From an uncultured Clostridium sp. (lineage in GTDB: Bacteria; Bacillota; Clostridia; Lachnospirales; Lachnospiraceae), in assembly GCA_946553025.1 (NCBI GenBank), contig CAMNRM010000006.1, positions 1 to 64,000 of the forward strand: 64,000 nucleotides of DNA, in the 5' to 3' direction. The stretch's first letter is position 1. Every line of letters begins with the position of its first letter. Below the pieces are notes generated by a model. That model was not told the origin of the DNA and ran no database searches. It worked only from the letters and a program-made list of their open reading frames with translations. The translations under genes were made by a program, and so were the position numbers. Of the stretch, positions 1-10,132 are shown in pieces.

Positions 1-1
1 T

Positions 2-2431
2 GGCTTTAGTAGGATAATTTTGTGCATTTTTTTAAATTTGCTCATTTATAGTTATCAGCTTAAAATGAGTATGCTCAAAGCCAAAGGAATAGATATTATA
101 GTATCTTTCCTTATGGAATCCGGTATACGAATGATTTTGAATGATATTAGAAATGCTTTGGACAGAGGCGTTCCGGTGCGGATTTTGACGGGGAATTATC
201 TGGGGATTACGCAGCCGTCCGCACTTTACCTGATAAGAAAGGAATTAGGTAATCGAATTGATTTAAGATTCTATAATGATAAAAGAAGATCATTTCATCC
301 TAAAGCGTATATATTTCATTATGAGAATGCAAGTGAAATTTATATAGGTTCATCGAATCTGTCAAGAAGCGCATTAACATCGGGAATTGAATGGAATTAT
401 CGTTTTAACAGTATAGCGGATAATAAAAATTATCAATTATTTTATCATACCTTTGAAGATTTGTTTTTCCATCATTCGATTGTCATTGATGATGATGAGT
501 TGCGTCGATATTCAAAGAACTGGCATAAACCGGCTATCGCTAAGGATTTGGCTAAGTATGATCATTTTGAAGAAGATATTGATACAAAAGTTGAATTATT
601 ATTTCAGCCAAGAGGGATACAGATAGAGGCATTGTGTGCATTAGAAGACAGCAGAGCCGAGGGTGCAAGCAAAGGGCTTGTTCAGGCGGCTACAGGGGTT
701 GGAAAAACATATCTGGCAGCATTTGACTCTGCAAAATTTAACAGGGTTTTGTTTGTTGCACACAGGGAGGAAATATTAAAACAGGCAGCGGCTTCATTTA
801 GAAATGTACGGAAGTCTGAGGATTATGGTTATTTTACTGGGAAACGGAAAGATACGGATAAGTCGGTTATTTTTGCTTCTGTTGCAACATTGGGAAGAGC
901 CGAGTATTTAAAAGAGAAATACTTTTCGGAGGATTATTTTGATTATATTGTTATCGATGAGTTTCATCATGCGGTAAATGAACAATATAGAAAAATCGTA
1001 AACTATTTTAAACCAAAGTTTATGCTGGGGCTTACTGCAACGCCTGAGCGTATGGATGGTAAGAATATTTATGAGATTTGTGATTACAATGTGCCATATG
1101 AAATTTCTTTAAAGGAGGCAATAAACAAAGGTATCTTAGTTCCGTTTCATTATTATGGCGTTTATGATGAAACGGATTATGCCGGACTGCATTTGGTAAA
1201 GGGGAGATATGACGAAAGAGAATTAACGGAGATTTATAGAAATAATGGCAGAAGATATGAATTAATCTATAAGCATTACAGGAAATATCGTTCTAAGAGA
1301 GCATTGGGTTTTTGCTGTTCCAGACAGCATGCAGAAGAAATGGCTAAAGAATTTTGTAATCGGGGAATTGCATCTGTGGCTGTGTACAGTAATGCGGATG
1401 GGGAATTTTCAGAGGATAGAGAAAAAGCCATTGAAAAGTTAAAAAATCAGGAAGTGAATGTGATATTTTCAGTAGATATGTTTAACGAAGGATTAGATAT
1501 TGCTTCGCTTGATTTGGTTATGTTTCTAAGACCCACCGAGTCGCCCATCGTATTTTTGCAGCAGTTAGGACGTGGACTTCGTACATACAAGGGAAAAGAA
1601 TATCTGAATGTTTTGGATTTTATTGGGAATTATGAAAAAGCAGGAAAATCATCGTTTTTGCTTGGGGGAGAAACTGCTGTTAGTAGAAAACAGGATGGAA
1701 GCTGCAGTGATGTCGAGTATCCTGATGATTGTATTGTTGATTTTGATGTTCGATTAATCGATTTATTTAAGGAATTGGATAAAAAATCTTTAACGGTAAA
1801 AGAACGAATCAAGCATGAATATTTTCGTGTAAAAGAACTGTTAGACGGAAAAACTCCTACCAGAATGGAACTGTTCACCTATATGGAAGATGACATTTAT
1901 CAATATTGTATAAAAAATGCGAAGGAAAATCCATTTAGGCATTATTTGGATTATCTGCATGGTTTAAATGAATTATCGGAGGAGGAAAAAGAATTATACG
2001 CAGGAATTGGTAAAGAGTTTTTGACATTAATTGAAACGACAGATATGTCAAAGGTTTATAAAATGCCTGTTTTGTATTCCTTTTATAATCATGGGGATAT
2101 TTTGCTGGAAGTTACAGAAAAGCAGGTTCTTGCGTGCTGGAAAGAGTTTTTTGATAAAAATAAAAATTGGAAGGATTTCTCGGATAATATTACCTATAAG
2201 ACTTATAAAAGTATGACAGATAAGCAGCATCTGGCGAAGGCAAAAACAATGCCAATCAAGTTTTTAAAAGCATCTGGAAAAGGATTTTTTATTGATAAAG
2301 AGGGATATGCATTGGCGCTAAGAGAAGATTTAAAGGCTGTTATTAAAAATTCTGCTTTCTGTGATCATATGAAGGATATTTTAGAGTACAGGACAATGAA
2401 TTATTATCGCAGGCGATATGAGCAAGAATAA
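2..2431 (+). CDS. PLD-domain / SF2 DEAD-DEAH helicase (DUF3427-type), 5' end truncated by window edge
   Basis: Frame is open to the window edge. N-terminal PLD-like HPKAYIFHYENASEIYIGSSNLSRSAL, then helicase motifs ATGVGKT, IDEFHH, GLTATPERMDG, QQLGRGLR. Confidence 0.85.
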   Translation, partial: GFSRIILCIFLNLLIYSYQLKMSMLKAKGIDIIVSFLMESGIRMILNDIRNALDRGVPVRILTGNYLGITQPSALYLIRKELGNRIDLRFYNDKRRSFHPKAYIFHYENASEIYIGSSNLSRSALTSGIEWNYRFNSIADNKNYQLFYHTFEDLFFHHSIVIDDDELRRYSKNWHKPAIAKDLAKYDHFEEDIDTKVELLFQPRGIQIEALCALEDSRAEGASKGLVQAATGVGKTYLAAFDSAKFNRVLFVAHREEILKQAAASFRNVRKSEDYGYFTGKRKDTDKSVIFASVATLGRAEYLKEKYFSEDYFDYIVIDEFHHAVNEQYRKIVNYFKPKFMLGLTATPERMDGKNIYEICDYNVPYEISLKEAINKGILVPFHYYGVYDETDYAGLHLVKGRYDERELTEIYRNNGRRYELIYKHYRKYRSKRALGFCCSRQHAEEMAKEFCNRGIASVAVYSNADGEFSEDREKAIEKLKNQEVNVIFSVDMFNEGLDIASLDLVMFLRPTESPIVFLQQLGRGLRTYKGKEYLNVLDFIGNYEKAGKSSFLLGGETAVSRKQDGSCSDVEYPDDCIVDFDVRLIDLFKELDKKSLTVKERIKHEYFRVKELLDGKTPTRMELFTYMEDDIYQYCIKNAKENPFRHYLDYLHGLNELSEEEKELYAGIGKEFLTLIETTDMSKVYKMPVLYSFYNHGDILLEVTEKQVLACWKEFFDKNKNWKDFSDNITYKTYKSMTDKQHLAKAKTMPIKFLKASGKGFFIDKEGYALALREDLKAVIKNSAFCDHMKDILEYRTMNYYRRRYEQE

Positions 2432-2445
2432 TAGTATTGATACAG

Positions 2446-2568
2446 ATGCATATAATCAGCAGAGTTTTTGCTAAATATAAAATTGATGATTATGTTCACA
2501 TAGTAACGGCATACTATCCAAGTAAAGAAAAATTTGAATCGGACATGAAAACAAGAAGGGAGCGTTGA
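2446..2568 (+). pseudogene. C-terminal remnant of a DUF4258-like toxin
   Basis: Short ORF MHIISRVFAKYKIDDYVHIVTAYYPSKEKFESDMKTRRER overlapping the antitoxin start; resembles only the C-terminus of DUF4258 proteins. Confidence 0.5.
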
Positions 2569-2570
2569 CT

Positions 2571-2795
2571 ATGTGTTTTTATTGTAAAGGCAATATGAAA
2601 TCAAGTGTTACGACACATGTTGTAAATGATAACGGCTGTGTGATCGTAATTAAAAATGTGCCATGCGAGGAATGTGAACAGTGTGGAGAAGTAGAATATT
2701 CGGATGAAGTGATGAAACATTTGGATGATATTGTAAGTCATGTAAAAAAATTTATGCAGGAAATTTCAGTTGTTGATTATTCTAAAGTTGCATAA
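2571..2795 (+). CDS. YgiT-type zinc-finger (MqsA-like) antitoxin
   Basis: CxxC pairs (CFYC, CEECEQC) plus short helical C-terminus. Confidence 0.75.
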   Translation: MCFYCKGNMKSSVTTHVVNDNGCVIVIKNVPCEECEQCGEVEYSDEVMKHLDDIVSHVKKFMQEISVVDYSKVA

Positions 2796-2945
2796 AAGAA
2801 AGATATTTTTAACTCATACCTTATAACTCAGAAAGAATAAATTGGGAAATCACATGATTGGCATATTTTTTGCTATAAATTAAACTATAGTTATGTAAGG
2901 GACATTCATCCCCAATCTATTAATACAGGAAAGCGAGGAAAAACT

Positions 2946-4652
2946 ATGGGAAAAAGAATTATCATTGTAGGCGGAGTTGCCGGCGGGGCTTCGGCGGCAG
3001 CGCGTATCCGCAGGCTGGATGAAGCGGCAGAGATTATTATGTTTGAGCGAGGCGAGCATGTTTCCTTCTCTAATTGCTGCCTTCCCTACCATTTAAGCGG
3101 AACGGTGGAAAACAGCAATGCGCTTGTTCTGATGACGCCCCAGCGCTTTTTAAAGCAGTATGCCATCGAGGCAAGGGTGCAGTCTGAAGTGACGGCGATT
3201 CATCCGGCGGAGAAAACGGTAACGGTTAAAAACCTTCAGACCGGAGAAACCTATACGGAAAGCTATGACCAATTGGTATTAGCGCCGGGGGCAAATCCGG
3301 TTATGCCAAAGAGCATTGCCGGGATTGGACAAAAGCATGTATTTTCGGTGCGGAATGTGACGGATATCCGGGCATTAAAGCTTTATATTGACGTAAACCA
3401 GATAAAAAAGGCGGCGGTTATCGGCGGCGGATTTATCGGCGTGGAAGTGGCAGAAAACCTGAAAATGGCAGGACTTTCGGTGTCGCTTGTCGAGGGAACG
3501 GATCAGATTATGATGCCGTTTGACTACGATATGGTGCAGATCCTTCATAAAGAAATGATGGACAATGGAATCTCTTTATATCTGTCCAGTATGTTGACCG
3601 AAATCAACGCTCGCAGCATCCAAATCAAGCGGCAGGACAAGACGGAAACCGTGGATGCCGATGTGGTGGTTATGGCGATTGGCGTGATCCCGGAAACTTC
3701 GCTGGCACGGGAAGCCGGGCTTGCGATTGGGGAAACCGGCGGGATTTTGGTGAATAAGAATTACCAGACCTCCGACCCGGATATCTATGCCGTGGGGGAC
3801 GCTGTGGAAAGCTTTAACCGTATGCTTCATCGTCCGGGACGTCTGGCGCTTGCAGGTCCGGCGCAGAAGCAGGCCCGCGGTGCAGCCGACCATATGTACG
3901 GGGGCGCAGCGGCAAATAAGGGCTTTATCGGTTCCTCCTGTATCCGCATCTTCGGGCAGAATGCGGCGTGCACGGGCTTAAATGAAAAAACGGCAAAAAG
4001 CGCCGGGATTTCCTGTCAGTTTGCCTATGTGATGTCGCCGGATAAGGTCGGATTAATGCCGGGAAGCCACTATATGAACTTTAAGCTGCTTTTTGAGGTT
4101 CCCACCGGCCGGATTCTCGGTGCGCAGGCGATTGGCAGGGGCAATACCGATAAGCGGATCGACGTGATTGCGGCAATGATCAGCATGGGGGCGATGCTGG
4201 AGGATGTTAAAGACCTGGAACTCTGCTATTCTCCGGTATTCGGCACGGCGAGAGATGTGGTGAACCAGGCGGCATTAGTCGGAACAAACCTGCTGGAAGG
4301 CCGTTATCGCCAGGTTCCGGTAAGCCGGGTTCGCGAACTGGTGGAGTCCGGGGCCTACATTGTCGATGTGCGCGAGGAACCCGAGTATAACGCAGGCCAT
4401 ATCAAAGGTGCCCACCTGATTCCTCTCAGCCAGCTTCGGGAGAGAATGGAGGAGATTCCAAAGGATGTCCCGGTTTATATCCATTGCCGCACAGGACAGC
4501 GCAGCTATAATGCCGTCTGCTGCCTGCAGGGAAATGGCTATAAAAATGTATGGAATATTTCCGGTTCCTTCCTGGGAATCAGCCTGTATGAGTACTTTAA
4601 TGATAAGGCCAATGGGCGTGAGCCGATTGTGACGGAATATAATTTTAAGTAA
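2946..4652 (+). CDS. FAD-dependent CoA-disulfide reductase with C-terminal rhodanese domain
   Basis: GGVAGGASAAARIRR, active-site SFSNCCLPYH, C-terminal VDVREEPEYNAGHIKGA...IHCRTGQRS rhodanese. Confidence 0.9.
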   Translation: MGKRIIIVGGVAGGASAAARIRRLDEAAEIIMFERGEHVSFSNCCLPYHLSGTVENSNALVLMTPQRFLKQYAIEARVQSEVTAIHPAEKTVTVKNLQTGETYTESYDQLVLAPGANPVMPKSIAGIGQKHVFSVRNVTDIRALKLYIDVNQIKKAAVIGGGFIGVEVAENLKMAGLSVSLVEGTDQIMMPFDYDMVQILHKEMMDNGISLYLSSMLTEINARSIQIKRQDKTETVDADVVVMAIGVIPETSLAREAGLAIGETGGILVNKNYQTSDPDIYAVGDAVESFNRMLHRPGRLALAGPAQKQARGAADHMYGGAAANKGFIGSSCIRIFGQNAACTGLNEKTAKSAGISCQFAYVMSPDKVGLMPGSHYMNFKLLFEVPTGRILGAQAIGRGNTDKRIDVIAAMISMGAMLEDVKDLELCYSPVFGTARDVVNQAALVGTNLLEGRYRQVPVSRVRELVESGAYIVDVREEPEYNAGHIKGAHLIPLSQLRERMEEIPKDVPVYIHCRTGQRSYNAVCCLQGNGYKNVWNISGSFLGISLYEYFNDKANGREPIVTEYNFK

Positions 4653-6855
4653 TTTTTTCCCAAAGCTTGCGGCCTTCCAGTGTCAGTTGGCTTCCCCCGC
4701 GTCCCCGGCTGACCCTGGCAAGGCCGTTCTTTGCCATTTCTGCCAGAATATTCCGTATTTCCTGCTGTGAGGTGGGAAGATGGATCTTATGCGCTTTTTC
4801 CAGAATTTTTTCCCGTCCTGTTGCAATTCCCTGCTCCGATGCCGCATAAAGTTCACCCAGGATAAAGAGAAACACCTCGGAATGGCTGTTTGTCACTGAA
4901 TCAGAAACAAGGTTCGCCATTTCTCTGAATTTCCGGTCAGATAAAGCGTCGGAGGACTTCCGGTCAGGTAAAGCGTCGGAGGAGTTACGTTTTGGCAATG
5001 CGTCAGAGAAGTTCTGTTTAGGCAAAGTGTCAGATAACGCATTAGATTCCTCTGTTTTCTCTCCTGACGCAAGCACCGGGCGCAGTTTTGGAAGTTTTTT
5101 GTTCAGTACCGTCGGCGGCAGATCTTCCATGCAAATCTGTTCGTGTCCGGTGTAGATAAAGTATTCCACCACATTGCGCAGTTCCCGGATATTTCCGGGC
5201 CAGGAATATTCTTTTAAAAACCTTTGAACCTCTTCACTCAGGATGAAATTGCCCCCAAGTTCCTCTTTAAACCGCTCAATAATAAGAAACATATCATCAT
5301 CTCTTGCGGCAAGGGGCGGAATCATAATGGGCAGGGTATTTAACCGGTAATATAAATCCCGCCGAAAACTTCCTTCTTCAACCTTCTGCTCCAGCGATTC
5401 ATTTGTTGCCGCCACAATGCGCACGTCTATGCGGATAATCCGGTTTCCGCCCACCCGCATCAGTTCTTTTTCCTGCAGTACCCGCAGAAGCTTGACCTGA
5501 AGAAGAGGACTCATTCCTTCAACCTCATCCAAAAACAGTGTCCCTTTGTGCGCGATTTCCAATAGTCCCGGGTGCCCGCCTTTTTTTGCTCCGGTAAATG
5601 CACCTTCCTCATAACCAAAAAGCTCGCTTTCCAGAAGGTTTTCCGGGAATGCCGCCACGTTAATCGGTACAAAAGGTTCATTTCTGCGCCGGGAAGCCTG
5701 GTGCAGGGCATGGGCAAACAGCTCCTTTCCCGTCCCGGTTTCCCCGATAAGCAGCACCGGGCTTTCACTCATTGCCATGCGTTTTAGAATTTCCTTTGCC
5801 CGAAGAATCACCTCGGATTCCCCGATAATATCCCCAAAATCATACCTCGCATAATGCCCCTTGTGGAAAATCTGTTTTCTTAACTCATTCTGCCGCATTT
5901 CCACGTCATTAAACCGCTGCAAAATCGCAAATGCCCCCACGCAGACATCCTGCCGCAGTACAGGAACCACTTCAACGCTGATATTTGCCCCATGAATCTT
6001 CTTCACCTGGGCTTCTATTCTGCACTTTCCGCTTAAGGCCCGTGAAAAATCAATATAGGGAAAAACCTTCTCCGCCCGCTTTCCCATAGTCAGGCTGCTG
6101 CTCACCCGTGTAATTTCCTCCGCATGGTGACTGCACGCAAAAACCTCTCCGCGCTCATTCACCCCCACAACCCCTTCCGACAAGATTTCCATTAAAATAT
6201 GAAACTGACTTTCCAGACGTATGGATTTGGCAAACATCTGGTCAAAGCTGTAATTATTGGTTGCAATACTTCGGAAATACTCCTGAAATGCCGCTGTTTC
6301 CAATAAAAACTCCAGTTCCAGACGCAGGGCAATTTCAATCATCATCCCCGATGTACAGGAACGCTGCCCCAGATTAATCACCTTATCCATACCCTCCGGC
6401 AAATAGCGCATCTCATCCGGTGTAACCGCCATGTGCACATCCTCATCCAGCACTGCCCCCGGATAAAACGGAATCAGCTGAATATGGTTGATTCCAAACT
6501 GATTCAGCTGTGTAATCGCCTCCCGCGCCATGGTTTGCGTCATATTGACAAACAAAACCTTTGTCCCCTCCGGGATTTCTTTCAGCTTCCGAAGCTCACT
6601 CCACCGGAACGATACCTCGATTGCCATTGTCGGACAATCCACAGGCACATGGCGGGCAACCTCCTCCGCCGAACCATAGGCATCCGTGGAAACCACAAAC
6701 AAATCTGCCCGGGGAAGCACGCCCATCGCTGAACCGTCCTGCACATTGTACACTAAAACTTCCGCATATTTTCCAAACAGCCCTTCCACTTCCCGCCCAT
6801 AAGATTCCCCGGCCCGGGCGTCCAAACTGACAATAGCAATCCGCTTCTTTTCCAT
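4645..6855 (-). CDS. Sigma-54-dependent transcriptional activator (AAA+ EBP)
   Basis: GETGTGKE, GAFTGA loop (EEGAFTGAKKGG), FLDEVEGM; C-terminal winged-helix-like end rather than an obvious Fis HTH. Confidence 0.92.
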   Translation of the reverse strand: MEKKRIAIVSLDARAGESYGREVEGLFGKYAEVLVYNVQDGSAMGVLPRADLFVVSTDAYGSAEEVARHVPVDCPTMAIEVSFRWSELRKLKEIPEGTKVLFVNMTQTMAREAITQLNQFGINHIQLIPFYPGAVLDEDVHMAVTPDEMRYLPEGMDKVINLGQRSCTSGMMIEIALRLELEFLLETAAFQEYFRSIATNNYSFDQMFAKSIRLESQFHILMEILSEGVVGVNERGEVFACSHHAEEITRVSSSLTMGKRAEKVFPYIDFSRALSGKCRIEAQVKKIHGANISVEVVPVLRQDVCVGAFAILQRFNDVEMRQNELRKQIFHKGHYARYDFGDIIGESEVILRAKEILKRMAMSESPVLLIGETGTGKELFAHALHQASRRRNEPFVPINVAAFPENLLESELFGYEEGAFTGAKKGGHPGLLEIAHKGTLFLDEVEGMSPLLQVKLLRVLQEKELMRVGGNRIIRIDVRIVAATNESLEQKVEEGSFRRDLYYRLNTLPIMIPPLAARDDDMFLIIERFKEELGGNFILSEEVQRFLKEYSWPGNIRELRNVVEYFIYTGHEQICMEDLPPTVLNKKLPKLRPVLASGEKTEESNALSDTLPKQNFSDALPKRNSSDALPDRKSSDALSDRKFREMANLVSDSVTNSHSEVFLFILGELYAASEQGIATGREKILEKAHKIHLPTSQQEIRNILAEMAKNGLARVSRGRGGSQLTLEGRKLWEKIT
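4930..5037 (-). repeat. 27-bp x 4 tandem repeat in the linker of the sigma-54 activator
   Basis: Protein SDTLPKQNF/SDALPKRNS/SDALPDRKS/SDALSDRKF. Confidence 0.85.
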
Positions 6856-6935
6856 GTGATTCCTCCAATGATTTTTCCAACTATTCCTCTACTTGTTTTT
6901 TAATTATTTATCACCTATTGTTGTGTGTTAGATTT

Positions 6936-7019
6936 TTAACTATTTGTTTTGACTTTTTAATTATCTATTTTGATTTTTTAACCATTTATTTTAAGTTATT
7001 AACCATTTTCGCATAGATA
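6936..7019. promoter_or_regulatory. Four 21-bp phased TTTTTAAYYATYTRTTTTGA motifs upstream of a sigma-54 promoter (candidate UAS)
   Basis: TTAA cores at 6936, 6957, 6978 and 6999, exactly 21 bp apart; a related motif at 6900. Confidence 0.6.
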
Positions 7020-7097
7020 GCCCAAAAAAGCAAGTAGTTTAACCAATTTTAGATGCAAAGGAATGAAAAAACATAAGCTAATCTAAATCTATGTCAT

Positions 7098-7113
7098 TGG
7101 CACAGTATTTGCT
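7098..7113 (+). promoter_or_regulatory. Sigma-54 (-24/-12) promoter
   Basis: TGGCACAGTATTTGCT; GG-N10-GC spacing exact; 86 nt upstream of the CDS and next to a sigma-54 activator gene. Confidence 0.85.
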
Positions 7114-7199
7114 TAATTAATAGACAGAACGACAAAATACAACTATTACATAAACAAACAAAAGTCCAAAACGTAAAAGCAAAAGAGAGGAGATTTCAC

Positions 7200-8486
7200 A
7201 TGTTAAACAAAACCGAATTATTAACCTTACTCCATCAGGAAGTTGTTCCCGCCCTTGGCTGTACCGAACCGGTCTGTGTTGCCCTTGCCGCCGCAGACGC
7301 CTACCATGCAATCGGCGGAGATATCGTTTCGATTAAAGTTGAGGTAAATCCCGGCATCTATAAAAACGGCATGAGTGTCGGCATCCCTGGATTTGACCGT
7401 GTCGGCTTAAAATATGCCGCTGCCCTGGGTGCCTGTCTTGGAAACCCGGAGAAGAGCCTTCAGCTTTTAGAGGATATTAATGGTTTCATTTCTCAAAAAG
7501 CGATAGAACTTGCCGAAGCCCGTCATGTGATTGTTATGATTAAGCACGATGAAACCCAGCTTTATGCAAGGGCCGAAATCATCACCACCGCCGGAATCGG
7601 AATCAGCGAGATAAGAAATACCCATGCCAACATTATCCTGACCAAAAGAAACCATGAAGTTCTGCTGGAAAAGGAATACACCATAAGTTCTAACGATGAA
7701 CTTCACGAAAAGCTGACGGAAATGTCCGTCGCAGAAATCAAGGCGCTTGTCGATCAGTGCACGGAAGAAGATCTGGCCTATATGACGGATGGTATAGAGA
7801 TGAATGGAAAGCTGGCGGACTATGGCCTGGAACATACCCTGGGCATTGGCATTGCCTCTGCGCTTCAAAAACAGTTAAATGCCGATACCATGGGCGACAA
7901 CCTGTTCAGCCGGGCGATGCTTCGTGTGGCAAGCAGTGCCGAGGGACGGATGAGCGGATGCCCTTATGCTGTAATGAGCAGTGCAGGAAGCGGAAACCAT
8001 GGCATTACCGCAATCCTTCCTGTTGTGGAAATGGCAAAGCACGTTCATGCTTCCAATGAACAGTTAGTTAAGGCCCTTGCCTTCTCTCATACGTTGAATG
8101 TCTATATTAAATCCTTCACCGGAAAGCTTTCGGCGACCTGCGGCTGCGGGGTGTCGGCTGCGACGGCGGCTTCGGCTGCGATGGTCTGGCTTCTTGGCGG
8201 CAGTGACGAGCAGATTGGTCATGCGATTATTAACATGAGCGGAAACCTGACCGGAATGATCTGCGACGGCGGAAAAATCGGCTGCGCCTTAAAGCTTGCC
8301 ACGGCAACCAATGCGGCGATGATGTGTGCTTATCTTGCCGTATCGGATGTTGTATTGCAGGGGACGGACGGAATCTGCGGATTTACGCCCGAAGATGCGA
8401 TCCGCAATATGGGCAGGGTGAGCAACCCGGGCATGACGCAGACCGACCAGACGATTTTGGAGATTATGATGGAGAAGGATGGTTAA
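7200..8486 (+). CDS. cyuA: L-cysteine desulfidase family protein (UPF0597/YhaM/CyuA-like)
   Basis: [21 protein letters not shown]-terminus, [31 protein letters not shown]-terminus. Confidence 0.85.
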   Translation: MLNKTELLTLLHQEVVPALGCTEPVCVALAAADAYHAIGGDIVSIKVEVNPGIYKNGMSVGIPGFDRVGLKYAAALGACLGNPEKSLQLLEDINGFISQKAIELAEARHVIVMIKHDETQLYARAEIITTAGIGISEIRNTHANIILTKRNHEVLLEKEYTISSNDELHEKLTEMSVAEIKALVDQCTEEDLAYMTDGIEMNGKLADYGLEHTLGIGIASALQKQLNADTMGDNLFSRAMLRVASSAEGRMSGCPYAVMSSAGSGNHGITAILPVVEMAKHVHASNEQLVKALAFSHTLNVYIKSFTGKLSATCGCGVSAATAASAAMVWLLGGSDEQIGHAIINMSGNLTGMICDGGKIGCALKLATATNAAMMCAYLAVSDVVLQGTDGICGFTPEDAIRNMGRVSNPGMTQTDQTILEIMMEKDG

Positions 8487-8568
8487 GTCAAAGGTTAAAG
8501 TGCTAGAGTCAAAGATTAAAGTGCTAGAGTCAAAGGTTAAAACGCTAAAGTTAAAGATTAAAAAGGGA
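8487..8568. repeat. 21-bp x ~4 tandem array directly after stop codon
   Basis: gtcaaaggttaaagtgctaga / gtcaaagattaaagtgctaga / gtcaaaggttaaaacgctaaa / gttaaagattaaaaaggg. Confidence 0.85.
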
Positions 8569-8575
8569 TAAGAAT

Positions 8576-8643
8576 AAAAGCAGAGTTGATGAGTGGTAAG
8601 AATGCTGATAAAACAATTACCATGAAGCGACTTTGCTTTTTTG
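8576..8643 (+). terminator. Probable rho-independent terminator
   Basis: AAAGCAgAGT ... ACTtTGCTTTTTT arms with T-tract. Confidence 0.5.
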
Positions 8644-8816
8644 TATTGGGTGTGTTTTATGAGCAGTTTTGAAAATGCGCTATGGAAAAGCTGTTTTTGA
8701 AAAAAGGCGTATAAAAACTATAGGAAAAAAGAAAAAAGGTACTTGCTTTTTCTAGATGAATATGATAAAGTACATGTGACTAAATTAGAATTTTTAGTCA
8801 TAAAGGAGAGAGGATA

Positions 8817-9395
8817 ATGGCGAGGGGATTTAGTGAGCGGGAAAAGGAAAATATCAGGAGAAGTTTGCAGGAAGCATGTAAACAGTATTGGATGCAGTAC
8901 GGTTATAAAAAGACCAGCGTGGATGAACTTTGCCGGGAAGCGGGTATTTCCAAGGGGGCGTTTTATCTTTTTTTTGCATCTAAGGAAGAACTTTTCTGTG
9001 AAGTGCTGTGTTCTGTCCAGACAGAGATTTGTGAGGCCGCACTGGCAGTAATGGAAGAAAAAAGAAGTAAATATGGCGTGGCAGAGGCGTTAAAGATGGT
9101 TTACCGGGAATATGATAAGAGTAATTTTTTATATGATGCAGACAGCCGGGATTTTACTATTTTGATGAATAAGCTGTCGCCGGAACAGGCAAAAAAACTG
9201 GAAGATGTGAATAATCGAAGTCGGCAGCTTTTTGTAAATCAGCCGTATCTGAATTTGATGGTTAAGCCGGAATTAGCGGTATCGGTGATTTATTCTCTGC
9301 TGATGAATATAAAAAATAAGCATCTGCTTCCCTGCGATCATCCGAGTGTTTTTGATTTTATGGTTGATTCTGTACTGGATCATTTATATCAATAA
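8817..9395 (+). CDS. TetR/AcrR family regulator
   Basis: N-terminal HTH: YGYKKTSVDELCREAGISKGAFYLFFASKEELF. Confidence 0.9.
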   Translation: MARGFSEREKENIRRSLQEACKQYWMQYGYKKTSVDELCREAGISKGAFYLFFASKEELFCEVLCSVQTEICEAALAVMEEKRSKYGVAEALKMVYREYDKSNFLYDADSRDFTILMNKLSPEQAKKLEDVNNRSRQLFVNQPYLNLMVKPELAVSVIYSLLMNIKNKHLLPCDHPSVFDFMVDSVLDHLYQ

Positions 9396-9398
9396 CGT

Positions 9399-9446
9399 GG
9401 GAACAAACATGGCAACAAACATAGCAACAAGCATGGCGGCAATCTT
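9399..9446. repeat. 12-bp x 4 tandem array just after stop codon
   Basis: gggaacaaacat/ggcaacaaacat/agcaacaagcat/ggcggcaatctt. Confidence 0.75.
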
Positions 9447-9544
9447 GAAGAGCCTTAAAGAGAAAACCAAAATAAGATAAAAAATAATCAAGTATGCCAT
9501 AAATCAGGCACAGCCTGGAGAAAAATGGAGGAAAATAAAAGAAA

Positions 9545-9910
9545 ATGAAAACAGAAGTCATAAGAAAAAATAATACAGAGATTGCTGTAATAAGCAGCAA
9601 TGAACTTTTAATTACGGATACACAGTCCGCCTTAGATTTAATGATGACGGTGAAATATGAAACAGGGTGCAGCAATATTGCTATCAATAAAGCGGCTGTT
9701 ACTGAAGATTTTTTTATTTTAAGCACCTGTATGGCTGGGGAAATTTTACAGAAATTTATCAATTATGGGGTAAGACTTGCCATCTATGGGGATTTTTCCG
9801 GTTATACAAGTAAGCCCTTAAAAGATTTTATGTATGAAAGCAATAAGGGAAGGGATATTTATTTTCAGCCGGATGTTTCGCTTGCGGTGGAGAAGCTTGC
9901 CGGGGTTTAG
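9545..9910 (+). CDS. DUF4180-like protein
   Basis: ISSNELLITDTQSALDLMMTVKYETGCSNIAINKAAV...FFILSTCMAGEILQKFINY pattern. Confidence 0.7.
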   Translation: MKTEVIRKNNTEIAVISSNELLITDTQSALDLMMTVKYETGCSNIAINKAAVTEDFFILSTCMAGEILQKFINYGVRLAIYGDFSGYTSKPLKDFMYESNKGRDIYFQPDVSLAVEKLAGV

Positions 9911-10132
9911 GCTGAACGTAATCGTCACCTGTTTTTATTCGCTGTGCTTTACATCTTTTATTTATGTTTTACATCTCCTGGATATGCTTTATAGGTATGG
10001 AAGATTATAGAATCAAAGTATTTGCTATATTTGAAAAAAGAAGCTACAATACAAAAAGAACAAAATGCAGTCTGTAAGGAACATATATAAACAGAATTTG
10101 TTGGATAAACGAGCAGAAAGGGGATTAACAGG

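Noticed and set aside
8487-8568. Riboswitch or structured leader
   Set aside because: Sequence is explained by a 21-bp tandem array; no complementary arms beyond the downstream terminator.
9358-9762. Antisense 134-aa ORF over TetR end/DUF4180, and similar antisense ORFs such as 19650-20165, 47304-48104 and 15860-16228
   Set aside because: Opposite to well-supported genes, no RBS or domain support.
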